This document shows positions 43,574 through 53,980 of a stretch of DNA of 64,000 nucleotides, piece after piece. A model generated the notes under the pieces. That model had not been told where the DNA came from. It ran no database searches and worked only from the letters and a program-made list of their open reading frames with translations. Source of the stretch: an uncultured Methanobrevibacter sp. (GTDB taxonomy: Archaea; Methanobacteriota; Methanobacteria; Methanobacteriales; Methanobacteriaceae); NCBI RefSeq assembly GCF_946408925.1, contig NZ_CAMJUE010000002.1, positions 1 to 64,000 on the forward strand, given 5' to 3'. Position 1 is the first letter of the stretch; each line of letters starts with the position of its first letter. The position numbers and the translations under genes were made by a program.

Positions 43574-44371
43574 TTGAAAAATCAATTTGAACTGGGTAAA
43601 ATCGAATTTCGAGAGGAAAATTATGAAAAGGCTTTAAGCCATTTTGAAAGTGTTGATGGTGACGATGATGATTATGAAATCTCTTTATTTTATAGGATTC
43701 CATGTTTGATTCATTTAAAACGTTATGCTGAGGCATTGTCATTCATAAATCCTTTAATTGAAAAAAATCCTAATGAATTTATATTGTGGTACGATAAGGC
43801 AAGGTGTCATGCGCTCCTGAAGGAAGATAAAAAAGCATATTCTGCAATGGAACAGCTTGAAAGGGTTGTTGATACAAACAATAAGAATGATCTGCTATGT
43901 ATTGCCAAATTGTATAACTTCCTGCATGATGATTTAAAAGTTGTTGAATATACAGACAAGGCTCTGGCAATCGATGAAAATTATCGTGATGCACTGTATG
44001 AAAAATCATTTGCGGCATTTAGTTTGGATGATGATGAAATGATTGAGGATGTTTCAAAGAAACTTTATGATCTTTCGGATAAATCCCTTTTAAGTTCCAC
44101 TCCCATGTTTTTGATGAAACTGTTCAATAAGAATTATAGGGGAGCTCTTGATTTGTTGGACAATGTTGTTGATGATGAGGCAGGTAAGGAACATATTGAC
44201 ATGCTCAAGGCTGTGGTTTATGAGCATCTTACTGAGGATTTAAGTGCACAATTGATGTTGAGTCAAAAAATGGAATTGGACATTGATGACGCTTTAAAAA
44301 TCATGTTTGATTTTAAGGATACTGGCAGGGACCATGGTGAAATCAATGGAGTAACTTATTTTATACTTTAA
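43574..44371 (+). CDS. TPR-repeat protein
   Basis: LKNQFELGKIEFREENYEKALSHFESV...; TTG 43574 preceded by GGTGATTAAA; 43472 track start looks too long. Confidence 0.8.
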   Translation: MKNQFELGKIEFREENYEKALSHFESVDGDDDDYEISLFYRIPCLIHLKRYAEALSFINPLIEKNPNEFILWYDKARCHALLKEDKKAYSAMEQLERVVDTNNKNDLLCIAKLYNFLHDDLKVVEYTDKALAIDENYRDALYEKSFAAFSLDDDEMIEDVSKKLYDLSDKSLLSSTPMFLMKLFNKNYRGALDLLDNVVDDEAGKEHIDMLKAVVYEHLTEDLSAQLMLSQKMELDIDDALKIMFDFKDTGRDHGEINGVTYFIL

Positions 44372-44483
44372 TGTACAATTATGTACATTAATGTATATTA
44401 TAGCAATCTTTAAATAATTACTTAATTATATAATATAATGTGATATTAATTCAAAATTAATATTTTTTTAGAGGTAATTATTT

Positions 44484-46097
44484 ATGGACGTTATGATTTT
44501 AGCAATAATATTTATAGTGTACATATTTGCCCTAGTATTCGTAGGATACTACGCATACAAAAAAACCAATTCCTCTGAAGACTTTATGATTGCGGGAAAA
44601 GACACACACCCATTCATCATGGCAATGAGTTATGGTGCAACATTCATCTCAACGGCGGCAATCGTAGGTTTCGGTGGAGTCGCAGGACAATATGGTATGA
44701 GTGTTTTATGGCTCGCATTCTTAAATATTATAATCGGAGTATTTATCGCATTTGTATTTTTAGGAAAAAGAACTCGCCGTATGGGGCATGCATTGAATTC
44801 ATTGACTTTTCCTGAATTTTTAGGAAAAAGATTTGACTCCAAATTCATCCATTATGCATCAGGATTAATCATCTTCTGTGCAATGCCTTTATACGCCGCA
44901 GTGGTATTGATCGGTGCTGCAAGATTTTTAGAATCATCTTTGCTGATTGACTTCAGCATCGCACTTTTAATATTGTCAATTATCATCACATTCTATGTGC
45001 TCTTTGGAGGAATACGTGGAGTAATGTATACTGACGCACTTCAGGGAACAATAATGGTAATCGCAATGGTATTTTTATTGGTATTCGTTTATTGGATTCT
45101 TGGAGGAGTCAATACCGCAAATACTGCATTAACAAATATGGTCAATCTATATCCGGCAGAGTCAATAGCCACAGGTGGTACGGGATGGACGGCATTTCCG
45201 GAATTTGGAACACCATTTTGGTGGTCACTCGTATCCTCAACACTGATTGGGGTAGGTATTGGAGTACTGGCACAACCTTCATTGATTGTTAGATTCATGA
45301 CAGTCAAATCCGATAAGGAACTGAACAGATCCGTTTTAATCGGAGGAATATTCATTGCAATCATGCCTACAACAGCATATATCGTAGGGTCACTGTCAAA
45401 CGTATACTTCTTTGACAAATTAGGTAAAATCGCAGTTGATGTGGTTGGGGGAAACATCGACAAAATCATTCCGACATTCATCACAATGGCGCTTCCTGAA
45501 TGGTTTGTATACATTTTCCTACTGTCCCTGATTGCAGCTGCAATGTCAACAATATCCTCACAGCTTCACACACAGGGAACAGCATTCGGTGTGGACATCT
45601 ACGGTACAATAAGGGAAAAATCCAAACAAAAGCTCGATCAGGTAAGCATTTCAAGAGTGGGAATTTTAATAGCAATCCTCCTGGCACTGGTCATGGCATT
45701 CTCATTGCCCGGAAGTGTGGTTGCACTTGGAACAAGTCTGTTCTTTGAAATATGTGCTGCCGCATTCCTGCCGGTATTTTTAGGAGCACTCTACTGGAAA
45801 GGAATCACAAGGCCTGGAGCAATTGCAGGAATATTGTCCGGAACATTCGTCAGTCTGTTCTGGTTGATATTTGTATTCAAAAAGACTGCAGTGGGTCTTG
45901 GATTATGTAAATTCCTATTGGGTATGGAAACAATCCTTCCGGCTGCACCATGGCCTTTCATTGACGTTATGTTGATAGCAGTGCCTGTGTCTGCAATAAT
46001 TACAATTGTTGTAAGTTTACTTACCAAACCTCCTGCACAAGAGGTAATTGATAAGGCATTTTCAAATATCGACAAAAAGGGAAGTGATGCACAATGA
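44484..46097 (+). CDS. Sodium:solute symporter (SSS family)
   Basis: YYAYKKTNSSEDFMIAGKDTHPFIMAMSYGATFISTAAIVGFGG...GGIRGVMYTDALQG. Confidence 0.95.
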   Translation: MDVMILAIIFIVYIFALVFVGYYAYKKTNSSEDFMIAGKDTHPFIMAMSYGATFISTAAIVGFGGVAGQYGMSVLWLAFLNIIIGVFIAFVFLGKRTRRMGHALNSLTFPEFLGKRFDSKFIHYASGLIIFCAMPLYAAVVLIGAARFLESSLLIDFSIALLILSIIITFYVLFGGIRGVMYTDALQGTIMVIAMVFLLVFVYWILGGVNTANTALTNMVNLYPAESIATGGTGWTAFPEFGTPFWWSLVSSTLIGVGIGVLAQPSLIVRFMTVKSDKELNRSVLIGGIFIAIMPTTAYIVGSLSNVYFFDKLGKIAVDVVGGNIDKIIPTFITMALPEWFVYIFLLSLIAAAMSTISSQLHTQGTAFGVDIYGTIREKSKQKLDQVSISRVGILIAILLALVMAFSLPGSVVALGTSLFFEICAAAFLPVFLGALYWKGITRPGAIAGILSGTFVSLFWLIFVFKKTAVGLGLCKFLLGMETILPAAPWPFIDVMLIAVPVSAIITIVVSLLTKPPAQEVIDKAFSNIDKKGSDAQ

Positions 46098-46207
46098 TGG
46101 TTTTAGGAATTGAAGACCCATGGATTTGGGGTGTTTATTTAGGGATTATCTTATCAACACTTCTATGTATTGTATATGGTATTGTAAACTGGAATAAGGG
46201 AGATTAG
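46094..46207 (+). CDS. Symporter small accessory protein (37 aa), not in ORF track
   Basis: ATGA overlap with symporter stop; MMVLGIEDPWIWGVYLGIILSTLLCIVYGIVNWNKGD single TM. Confidence 0.85.
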   Translation: MMVLGIEDPWIWGVYLGIILSTLLCIVYGIVNWNKGD

Positions 46208-46363
46208 AATCCTTTATTCACTTTCTTTTTTTATTTTTAATTAAATCACTTTTTTTCAAAAAGTATTTTACTCAACGTTAACAAACATTCATTTAACTGA
46301 TGTATTGAACAAATTATTTTTTTCTTTGGTCATTGCAGCATATGATTCGTATAAGTGATAAAT

Positions 46364-47956
46364 ATGGATAAGGAAACAAAACAACGTTTGAGAGAAATCA
46401 GAGCAGCTATAAAAAAGTATGGTTTCCATGAAATCTTAGGTCAAACCGCTAAAAGCAAAATTCGAAAAAGCGATGAGGAGGAATCTGTCCTGTTGCTGGA
46501 TGATGAGATTCCAGTTAAATTACGATTGATGCTTCAGGATTTGGGAACAACTTTCATTAAATTGGGTCAGCTGTTGAGTACAAGGCCCGATATTGTAGGT
46601 GAAAAAATTGCAGATGAACTGGCTAACCTGCAGGATGACAATCCTGCCATATCTTATGAACAGGTCAAGGCAATTGTTGAAGAGCAGCTTGACGGAAAGA
46701 TTGAAGATTTGTTTGAAGACTTTTCACAAACACATTTGGCAACTGCTTCAATTGGCCAGGTTCATGAAGCAAGGCTGTTGACCGGCGAACGTGTTGCAGT
46801 AAAAGTGCAAAAGGAGGGTATCACAGATAAGATTGACCTAGATATTAGGATAATGAAATTTGTTGCCAACCGTGCGGACAAATTTAATTCCAATCTCAGA
46901 AAATTAAACTTACCTGGAATCATGGAGGAATTTGACCGTTCAATTCACAAGGAAATTGATTACAATAATGAATTCATGAATATGCAACGCATTGAACTGA
47001 ACTTTGAGGATAATCCATACATACACATCCCGGCCACTTACTCCCAGTATTGCACTTCAAAGGTTCTGACAATGGAATTCATAGACGGAACAAAACTTAA
47101 TGATGTGTATGAAAGCAATGATGATGAATTCGACAAAAAATTCATAGCAAAAAATGTTCTTGATTCATATCTCCAGCAACTCTTTATTGACGGGTTTTTC
47201 CATGGAGACCCTCATCCGGGAAACATAATGATTCTAGAAAATAATGTATTGTGTTATCTTGATTTGGGAATGATGGGATTTTTCGATGAGGAATTCAAAA
47301 AGAATCTCTCTGAACTGATGCTGTTATTCTCTGACCAGGACATAGATGGGCTGATAAATCAACTGATGTATATGGACATTCTGGATTATGACATTGACAC
47401 AAGACCATTGAAAAGGGATTTGAATGATTTGTTTGGAAGATATTTCGGTGTTGAGCTTAACCGCTTCGATGGAGTTTTGGAGGAGCTGCTTAATCTTATG
47501 CAGGACTACGGTGTAATCCTTCCGAATGAATTCGTCACAATGGCAAGAGGTCTGTCAATGGTTGAAGCCATTGCACACAATTTGGATCCTCAAATCGATG
47601 TTTTCGCATCAATCAAGCCGATTGCAAAACAAATCGCCAGACAGAGGGTTAACCCTAAACAGTATCTCAAAGGTAAGAAAAGTAATTTGATTCTCTATCA
47701 GCACATGATTCAGGCATTGCCAAAGCTTCTAACAAGAACAATCCATAAAATCGATAATGAGGAACTGCAATTCAGGTTTGAAGTGGACATTACAGATAAG
47801 GTGTCAATAATAGCACTGGTATCTGCACTTATTGTAAGTTCATCCGTTGTTTCTTTCGGGCCAAGGATATTTGACATACCTGTGATTTCTTTAATAGGTT
47901 ATGTGATGGCCATAATATTAGGTATAATTGGTATGAGGAAATTTGTGTTGAAATAG
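46364..47956 (+). CDS. ABC1/AarF/UbiB-family atypical kinase
   Basis: LGTTFIKLGQLLSTRPDIVG...GDPHPGNIMILENNVLCYLDLGMMG. Confidence 0.95.
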   Translation: MDKETKQRLREIRAAIKKYGFHEILGQTAKSKIRKSDEEESVLLLDDEIPVKLRLMLQDLGTTFIKLGQLLSTRPDIVGEKIADELANLQDDNPAISYEQVKAIVEEQLDGKIEDLFEDFSQTHLATASIGQVHEARLLTGERVAVKVQKEGITDKIDLDIRIMKFVANRADKFNSNLRKLNLPGIMEEFDRSIHKEIDYNNEFMNMQRIELNFEDNPYIHIPATYSQYCTSKVLTMEFIDGTKLNDVYESNDDEFDKKFIAKNVLDSYLQQLFIDGFFHGDPHPGNIMILENNVLCYLDLGMMGFFDEEFKKNLSELMLLFSDQDIDGLINQLMYMDILDYDIDTRPLKRDLNDLFGRYFGVELNRFDGVLEELLNLMQDYGVILPNEFVTMARGLSMVEAIAHNLDPQIDVFASIKPIAKQIARQRVNPKQYLKGKKSNLILYQHMIQALPKLLTRTIHKIDNEELQFRFEVDITDKVSIIALVSALIVSSSVVSFGPRIFDIPVISLIGYVMAIILGIIGMRKFVLK

Positions 47957-47998
47957 AAAATTATGAAAAATTATTTTTTTTCATAATCATCTATTCAA

Positions 47999-49453
47999 TT
48001 ATTTTTTTACTTTAGCGGTCTTTTTAACACTTAATTTAGAGTATTTTACCTGATAGGATACTTTTTTACCCACTTTAAGTTTTTTAAGCACACTTTTTTT
48101 AATGGTTACCTTTGCAATTCCCTTCTTGTTGGTTTTTGCCTTGTAGGTTTTCCCGTTGAATTTGAAAGTGACTTTCTTACCCTTAATCAATGTTTTGCCT
48201 TTTGTAAGCTTTGCAGTTAAAACAAGTTTTTTAGCTGATTTTTTAATTTTAACTGTTTTTAGTGTTAATTTCAGATAATTGAATATGCATTTGGAAGCGG
48301 TTCCTCCGTAGATGTCTCTGCCGGTCGGCGCCTTGTTGTTTTCAAATGTACATTTCACAGCTTTTGCACAGTGGACCTTATCTGAACTTGATGTTCTAAA
48401 TCCGTATATTGCACCGCCTCTGCTTGCAGTGTTTTTGGTAAATGTTGATGTTTGGATTAAATTATCATAATATTTTGTTTCAGAAACCCATTTGCCGTTT
48501 TTGTCATAATGGCCTGTAGTTCCGTGGCATTTGAAGTATACTGCACCACCATATTTTGGAGCATTGTTTCCTGTGAATTTGGAATCTGTGATATATAAAT
48601 TTTTATCGCCAAATACTGCACCGCCGTTTTCACCCGCTTTGTTTGATGTGAATTGGGATGATGAAATATCAATGTCTGCGAAAGCATAAATTGCTCCACC
48701 GCCACGGCCTTTTGCCTGATTATTTGTAAAAACACAGTTGCTCACTTTATCTTTTAAAAATTTAAAAGTTGCATTCAGGCTAATTGGATTGAGGAAATTT
48801 AATTTTTCATCAATTTTTTTATCCGGGAAAAGATTGAGGTAAAATGATATTGATTTATCAAAGGATAATGTAAATAGAGCTCCTCCATCTCCGCCGGCAA
48901 TATTTTTATCGAAATTGGAATTTTTACAGTCAAGATATCCCAGAGAGTTGATTGCTCCTCCACAGTATTTTGCATAGTTGTTTGTGAAGCTGCATTTGTT
49001 AACTGTCAGATTTGCAAAATTAAGTATTGCACCGCCATAATAATTGGTATAACCATTTTTGAAGTTAATATTATTCAATGTCACTTTGTTTTTTTCTTTT
49101 AAATCAAATAATATCATAAAAATCCTGGATTTGGATTTACCATCCAATGTATGGCCATTTCCATCAATGGTTATGTCTTTGGTTATGACAATTCCGCTTT
49201 CAAGAAATCCATCATCATAAGAATAATCCCTGTCTAAAGTGATTGTTGAGCCTTCTGATGCAGTGCTGATTTTTAACTGAAGGGATGTGAAGGTTCCTTC
49301 TCCTGAATCGGAAAGCATATTCTGTGAGGTATCGTTTGCCTCAACTGTGGGAATTTCATTGCTGCTGGTTAATGTATCATTCATATCACTTGCACTGACA
49401 CATGCCAAACTGAATAAAAATACTATAAAAATGAGTAAAATTTTTATTTTCAT
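47999..49453 (-). CDS. Adhesin-like beta-helix protein with Lys-rich Ig-like C-terminus
   Basis: Signal peptide; beta-helix repeats (GGAI...F..N.A); C-term KGKKVTFKFNGKTYKAKTNKKGIAKVTIKKSVL. Confidence 0.9.
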   Translation of the reverse strand: MKIKILLIFIVFLFSLACVSASDMNDTLTSSNEIPTVEANDTSQNMLSDSGEGTFTSLQLKISTASEGSTITLDRDYSYDDGFLESGIVITKDITIDGNGHTLDGKSKSRIFMILFDLKEKNKVTLNNINFKNGYTNYYGGAILNFANLTVNKCSFTNNYAKYCGGAINSLGYLDCKNSNFDKNIAGGDGGALFTLSFDKSISFYLNLFPDKKIDEKLNFLNPISLNATFKFLKDKVSNCVFTNNQAKGRGGGAIYAFADIDISSSQFTSNKAGENGGAVFGDKNLYITDSKFTGNNAPKYGGAVYFKCHGTTGHYDKNGKWVSETKYYDNLIQTSTFTKNTASRGGAIYGFRTSSSDKVHCAKAVKCTFENNKAPTGRDIYGGTASKCIFNYLKLTLKTVKIKKSAKKLVLTAKLTKGKTLIKGKKVTFKFNGKTYKAKTNKKGIAKVTIKKSVLKKLKVGKKVSYQVKYSKLSVKKTAKVKK

Positions 49454-49602
49454 ATTTAACTTCCTCTTTTGTATTATTTAATTATTAAATATGTTTTAAG
49501 ATATAAAAATATTTTTTTGTAAATTATTTTTTAATATAGTGTCAAAATATTTATTATTAACTTAAAATATAAATTTTAACAACTAATTAAATGAGGTATT
49601 AA

Positions 49603-51441
49603 ATGGCGGGAAGAAATATTGGAAATATCTTTGAAATTATTAAAAAAGACTTCAAGTCAGCATTTTCAAATCCCATTGTCACTATTGTTTTAATTGGAAT
49701 AATAATCTTGCCTTCCCTTTATGCTCTTTTAAACATTCAGGCATGCTGGGATCCATATGGAAACACAGGTGAGGTTCAATTTGCAATTGCAAACTTGGAT
49801 AAGGGAGCATCTTTTGAGGATGAAAAATTTAATATAGGAGATGAACTTGTTAAGGACTTGAAGAAGAATGATAAGTTTGACTGGACGTTTGTAACTGAAG
49901 ATGAACTGCGGGACGGTGTTTATACGGGGAAATATTATGCAGGAATCATAATGCCCAAAAACCTGAGTGAAAATGTCATTTCCATAACAACGGATGATCC
50001 TCAACAGGCAAAACTGGAATACGTTGTTAATGTAAAGGCAAATCCTGTAGCTGCCAAATTAACCGACTCAGGTTCAAATGCAGTTTACAATGCATTAAAT
50101 GCTAAGATTATTGAAATCATTAACCTTGCTGCTTACGGTAAACTTGGTGAATTGCAGGAAGGTCTTGCATCCGGTGCAAGTCAGCTTTCAAGCGGTGGGG
50201 ACCAGCTTCAATCCGGTGCGTCACAGGTATCGTCAGGTGCGTCACAGGTATCCTCAGGAGCAGACCAGGTAAAAGACGGTTCCAGCCAAGTCAAGGATGG
50301 GGCAAGTCAGGTTAAATCTGGAGTGTCCAGTGTTGATGATGGTGCAAAACAGGTTAAAGATGGTTCTAGTGCTGTTAAAAATGGTGCTAGTCAGGTTGAA
50401 CAGGGATCTGAAGAGCTTCAGTCTGCTGTTGACCCATCTCTCATACCTGAAGGTCCTGTAAAAGAGTATGTTGAAGGAAATGTCAAGCTTGCAAACGGAA
50501 GTGGTGAAGTTGCAAGCGGTGCAAGCCAATTGGCCGATGGGTCTGTGGCACTGGCTGAAGGTTCATCCAAACTGGCCAAAGGTTCCGGTAAGGTTGCAGA
50601 TGGTGCCAGTCAACTCGCTGACGGTTCAGTTGAACTAGCTGACGGTTCATTGGCTTTAGCGGCAGGTGCAGAATTGCTAGGAAATTCCGCCGCAATGGCA
50701 TTGTTCACCGCAGCAGGTTCTCTTGGAGCAACTGCCGACCAGTTAGGTCAATTGACAGGCATTAATGAAACAATTCTTGGCGATTATTTCTTCTCTCCAG
50801 TAAAACTTGACAGGCATGAAATTTTTTCAGTACCTGATTATGGATCAGATGTGGCTCCATTTTACTTGGTATTGTCAATGTGGGTTGGTGCACTGATTAC
50901 ATGTGCAATGCTAAAGCCGGGTGTTGCCAAAGGAACAAAATACTCACCTCTTGAGATGTATTTCGGAAAATTAACAATATTTCTGATACTGAGTATTTTC
51001 CAGGTTGCCGTAACTGTTATTGGTTCATTAATCTTGGGAATATACATTGCCAATATGCCTTTGTTTGTCCTGTCGGCATTTTTAGTATCGGCTGTTTTCA
51101 TGATACTGATTTATTCTCTGGTTTCTGCATTGGGAGAAGTTGGAAAAGCAATAGCAGTTGTGCTTTTGGTTATTCAGATATCCGGTACCGGCGGTGTTTA
51201 TCCGGTTCAGATAATGGGTGACTTCTTCAAGGTGATGAATCCATATCTTCCGATGACCTATGCGATAACGTTGATACGTGAAGCTCAGCTTGGTTTGGTG
51301 TGGTCTAATTATTGGCCTGCATTGATTATTCTTTTAGCAATCGGTATCCTGACAGTTGCTGTTTTACTGGTTGTAAAAGATAGGGCTGATTCAGCAGCAC
51401 ATTACTTTGAAAAACGTTTAGAAGATAGTGGACTATTTTAG
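49603..51441 (+). CDS. YhgE/Pip domain membrane protein with central repeats
   Basis: IVLIGIIILPSLYALLNIQACWDPYGNTGEVQFAIANLDKGA; GASQV/GADQV/DGSSQV repeats; C-terminal ABC2-like TM region. Confidence 0.93.
   Translation: MAGRNIGNIFEIIKKDFKSAFSNPIVTIVLIGIIILPSLYALLNIQACWDPYGNTGEVQFAIANLDKGASFEDEKFNIGDELVKDLKKNDKFDWTFVTEDELRDGVYTGKYYAGIIMPKNLSENVISITTDDPQQAKLEYVVNVKANPVAAKLTDSGSNAVYNALNAKIIEIINLAAYGKLGELQEGLASGASQLSSGGDQLQSGASQVSSGASQVSSGADQVKDGSSQVKDGASQVKSGVSSVDDGAKQVKDGSSAVKNGASQVEQGSEELQSAVDPSLIPEGPVKEYVEGNVKLANGSGEVASGASQLADGSVALAEGSSKLAKGSGKVADGASQLADGSVELADGSLALAAGAELLGNSAAMALFTAAGSLGATADQLGQLTGINETILGDYFFSPVKLDRHEIFSVPDYGSDVAPFYLVLSMWVGALITCAMLKPGVAKGTKYSPLEMYFGKLTIFLILSIFQVAVTVIGSLILGIYIANMPLFVLSAFLVSAVFMILIYSLVSALGEVGKAIAVVLLVIQISGTGGVYPVQIMGDFFKVMNPYLPMTYAITLIREAQLGLVWSNYWPALIILLAIGILTVAVLLVVKDRADSAAHYFEKRLEDSGLF
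50158..50680 (+). repeat. Two blocks of ~21-nt repeats coding heptads in the YhgE/Pip gene
   Basis: tcaggtgcgtcacaggtatc repeated in tandem near 50215-50255; (S/D)GA(S/D)Q(L/V) heptads, interrupted at about 50420-50500. Confidence 0.85.
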
Positions 51442-51476
51442 AAGTTGTCATTCAACTTCTTCAATTCTTTTTTTTA
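51441..51476 (+). terminator. Terminator after YhgE/Pip gene
   Basis: GAAGTTG-TCATT-CAACTTC followed by T-rich run. Confidence 0.75.
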
Positions 51477-51598
51477 ATAAATATTATTTAAAGTTCTAGT
51501 GGATTTTTTTCTGAGTGGGTGATGGATTTGGGGTTTTTTATCATTTGCATCTAAATGAACTAAAGTTTATCTATAAAAATTAAAATTAAAAAAAGTGT

Positions 51599-51614
51599 TG
51601 GTCATGCATGACCA
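51599..51614 (-). terminator. Terminator-like palindrome
   Basis: TGGTCATGCATGACCA perfect palindrome followed on minus strand by a T-run. Confidence 0.5.
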
Positions 51615-51628
51615 TTAAAAAAATAAAA

Positions 51629-51910
51629 TTATGGGAAAAGAGATACTCCCATAGCTTCAATCATTGATTGTAAACCTAATATGATAATAGCTACCCCACC
51701 AAATATTTCAATATAATCTGCATATTTGATGGCCACTTTTGTTCCGTATGTTCCAATCAGCAACCATATGATTACTGCAATTAAACTTAATCCTCCTAAA
51801 ATAAATGGGTCAACATGTGCAACTGCACCCTGTGAAGCTAGAATCAAGTTTTCTATGTTTCCAAAAATGAGCAAACCTGTAAAAGGTGCATAGTCTTTAA
51901 GATTGACCAT
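51629..51910 (-). CDS. Small 3-TM membrane protein, paralogue 2
   Basis: FGNIENLILASQGAVAHVDPFILGGLSLIAVIIWLLIGTYGTKVAIKYADYIEIFGGVAIIILGLQS; Met at 51910 overlaps the upstream gene's end. Confidence 0.75.
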   Translation of the reverse strand: MVNLKDYAPFTGLLIFGNIENLILASQGAVAHVDPFILGGLSLIAVIIWLLIGTYGTKVAIKYADYIEIFGGVAIIILGLQSMIEAMGVSLFP

Positions 51911-52199
51911 TGTTTTCACCTCTTTTAGCAGCTCTAAGGTTTCTGACAGCACCATGCACTGACTGGATACCTAATATGACTATTGCAAGACCACCAATAA
52001 ATGTGATGTAGCTTGAATATTGTATTGCAACACTTGTAGCCACAGTTCCAATAAATAGCCATATGATTACTACAATTATACTTAATCCACCTAATATTTT
52101 AGGATTTACGCCTTGAACAACACCTTGTGATGCCAGAATCAAGTTTTCTATGTTTCCAAAAATAATTAATCCTATAAATGGTACAAATTGTTCTAACAA
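51897..52199 (-). CDS. Small 3-TM membrane protein, paralogue 1
   Basis: FGNIENLILASQGVVQGVNPKILGGLSIIVVIIWLFIGTVATSVAIQYSSYITFIGGLAIVILGIQS; clear paralogue of the neighbour. Confidence 0.75.
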   Translation of the reverse strand: MLEQFVPFIGLIIFGNIENLILASQGVVQGVNPKILGGLSIIVVIIWLFIGTVATSVAIQYSSYITFIGGLAIVILGIQSVHGAVRNLRAAKRGENNGQS

Positions 52200-52511
52200 A
52201 TTATCACCAGTTAAATATTTATTTTATAACTATTTAAATGTATTTGTGTTGTATAAATTGTAATTCTCCAGTTAACTATATAATTAAGCGTATATTTGGA
52301 TAATGAATAATGTGAAATTGAATTTTATCAATTATTTTTTTAAAATAAAATCTTAGAGGGGATTTATATCTTTTTTAATTAAAATTTTTAATTTGTGTAA
52401 TTTTTTTTAAACAATTAATACTGTCAAAAATTATATATATTAGCTAATGGAAGAAATGATTATTAACTATGTCAATAGTTATGTTTAACAAGTTAAATGG
52501 AGGTAAAATTT

Positions 52512-52721
52512 ATGGCAAACCCAATTCTTGCAGCAATATTGTCTTTTATTATCCCTGGTTTAGGTCAAGCTTATGCAGGAGATATTCAAAAAGGAGTTAT
52601 ATTCTTCGTAATCGCAGTGATTCTGGCTGTTGTTGATTTTTTCACCGCTTTTTTAACAAGTATTATCAGTTTAATATTTGCTATTTATGCAGCTTATGAT
52701 GCTTATAAATTATCACAATAA
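52512..52721 (+). CDS. Small TM2-like membrane protein
   Basis: MANPILAAILSFIIPGLGQAYAGDIQKGVIFFVIAVIL...AYDAYKLSQ; ATG 52512 after GGAGG. Confidence 0.8.
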   Translation: MANPILAAILSFIIPGLGQAYAGDIQKGVIFFVIAVILAVVDFFTAFLTSIISLIFAIYAAYDAYKLSQ

Positions 52722-52989
52722 GCATTGAAGTTTAAATTTACTTATTTTTTCATTTTTTTTTAGAAATTCATTATCAATTATTTTTTGGTTTTACATATTT
52801 AATGCCTTATTTTTGTAGGGATAACATTATTTTTTTTAGAATGTCTTAATATATATTGTTGCATATGACAACATTTTTATATTTGGATTTTTAAATTTAA
52901 ATCAAGGGATACTTATGAATGATGAGTATTATTAATTGAAATTAGCCAAAAAGAGTGATGTATGAATAATGTGGAGGAGGATAAAAAGG

Positions 52990-53242
52990 AGCAAGAATCA
53001 ACTCAATATCTTCCGGAATCATCTTAACTCTGGCAATTGACGAGTTCAACGGTCCAAGATGAGACTTTTACAAAACCATGTTTGTAAACTGCTCATCTGG
53101 AACGAGGGGAAACTGCCGATGAAGTTGCAAATGTTGCAGAATTATTATGGGTGACAAGGGTGCAACCATCACAGGCAGTGACATATTGGCTGGCGGTGGT
53201 GCAACTGCATTATATTATCTACGGCAGGTTAAACCCGAATAA
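52990..53242 (+). pseudogene. Remnant of a short-chain dehydrogenase/reductase (C-terminal part)
   Basis: Readable across frames: RINSISSGIILTLAIDEFNGPR*DFYKTMFVNCSSGTRG / TADEVANVAEL / IMGDKGATITGSDILAGGGATALYY; in-frame TGA and two frameshifts. Confidence 0.8.
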
Positions 53243-53260
53243 ATTTAATCTGGTGATAAA

Positions 53261-53980
53261 ATGAAAGATTTGTTTGAAAATTTTGAAAGAATAGAAAAAA
53301 ACGACCCTGAATTTCATGAGCTGTTTGAAAACTTCGCATATGATGAAGTTTATCAATATTCCACTTTGGATGAAAAGGAATCTGTTTTAGTGACTTTGGC
53401 ATCACTTATTGCATGCCAGTCTCCAAAGGCATTTAAAAAGATATTATTGTCTGCAATCAATAAATACATCACCCCTGAGGAAGTTAAGGAACTGCTTTAT
53501 CAATCTGTACCGTATGTCGGTTTCGGCCGTGCACACAATTTCTTCGGTGTTGTCATTAAGGTGTTTGACAAAAAAGGAATAGAATTGCCAATGGCTCCAA
53601 GATCAAACACTGATTCACAAGACAGGTATGAAAAGGGATTGGATATTCAGAATAGGTATTTTGGTGAGGAGTTTATCTCAGCAATGAAAGAGGCCCGACC
53701 TGAAGGTCAGAAACATTTTGACAACTTCCTTGAAGGTTACTGTTTCGGTGACTTCTATACTCGTGATGGCTTAAACGATCAGCAAAGGGAACTTATCACA
53801 TTCACTTTCATCGCAACTTTAGGAGGATGTGAAAATCAGTTAAGAGGTCATACCCAAGGCAATTTAAGTGTAGGCAATGATAAGGAAAAACTGGTATCTG
53901 CAATAACAATCATATTGCCTTATATAGGTTTTCCAAGGTCTTTTAATGCTTTGGCGATAATCAATGAAATTTGTGATTAA
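53261..53980 (+). CDS. Carboxymuconolactone decarboxylase family protein (two CMD halves)
   Basis: LVTLASLIACQSPKAFKKILLSAINKYITPEEVKELLYQSVPYVGF...ELITFTFIATLGGCENQLRGHTQGNLSVGN. Confidence 0.93.
   Translation: MKDLFENFERIEKNDPEFHELFENFAYDEVYQYSTLDEKESVLVTLASLIACQSPKAFKKILLSAINKYITPEEVKELLYQSVPYVGFGRAHNFFGVVIKVFDKKGIELPMAPRSNTDSQDRYEKGLDIQNRYFGEEFISAMKEARPEGQKHFDNFLEGYCFGDFYTRDGLNDQQRELITFTFIATLGGCENQLRGHTQGNLSVGNDKEKLVSAITIILPYIGFPRSFNALAIINEICD

Noticed and set aside
45089-46075. Antisense and out-of-frame ORFs over the symporter
   Set aside because: Shadow ORFs of the strong SSS coding frame.
50158-50680. Short tandem repeats considered as CRISPR-like
   Set aside because: In-frame ~21-nt coding repeats with no unique spacers; they encode heptads of YhgE/Pip.
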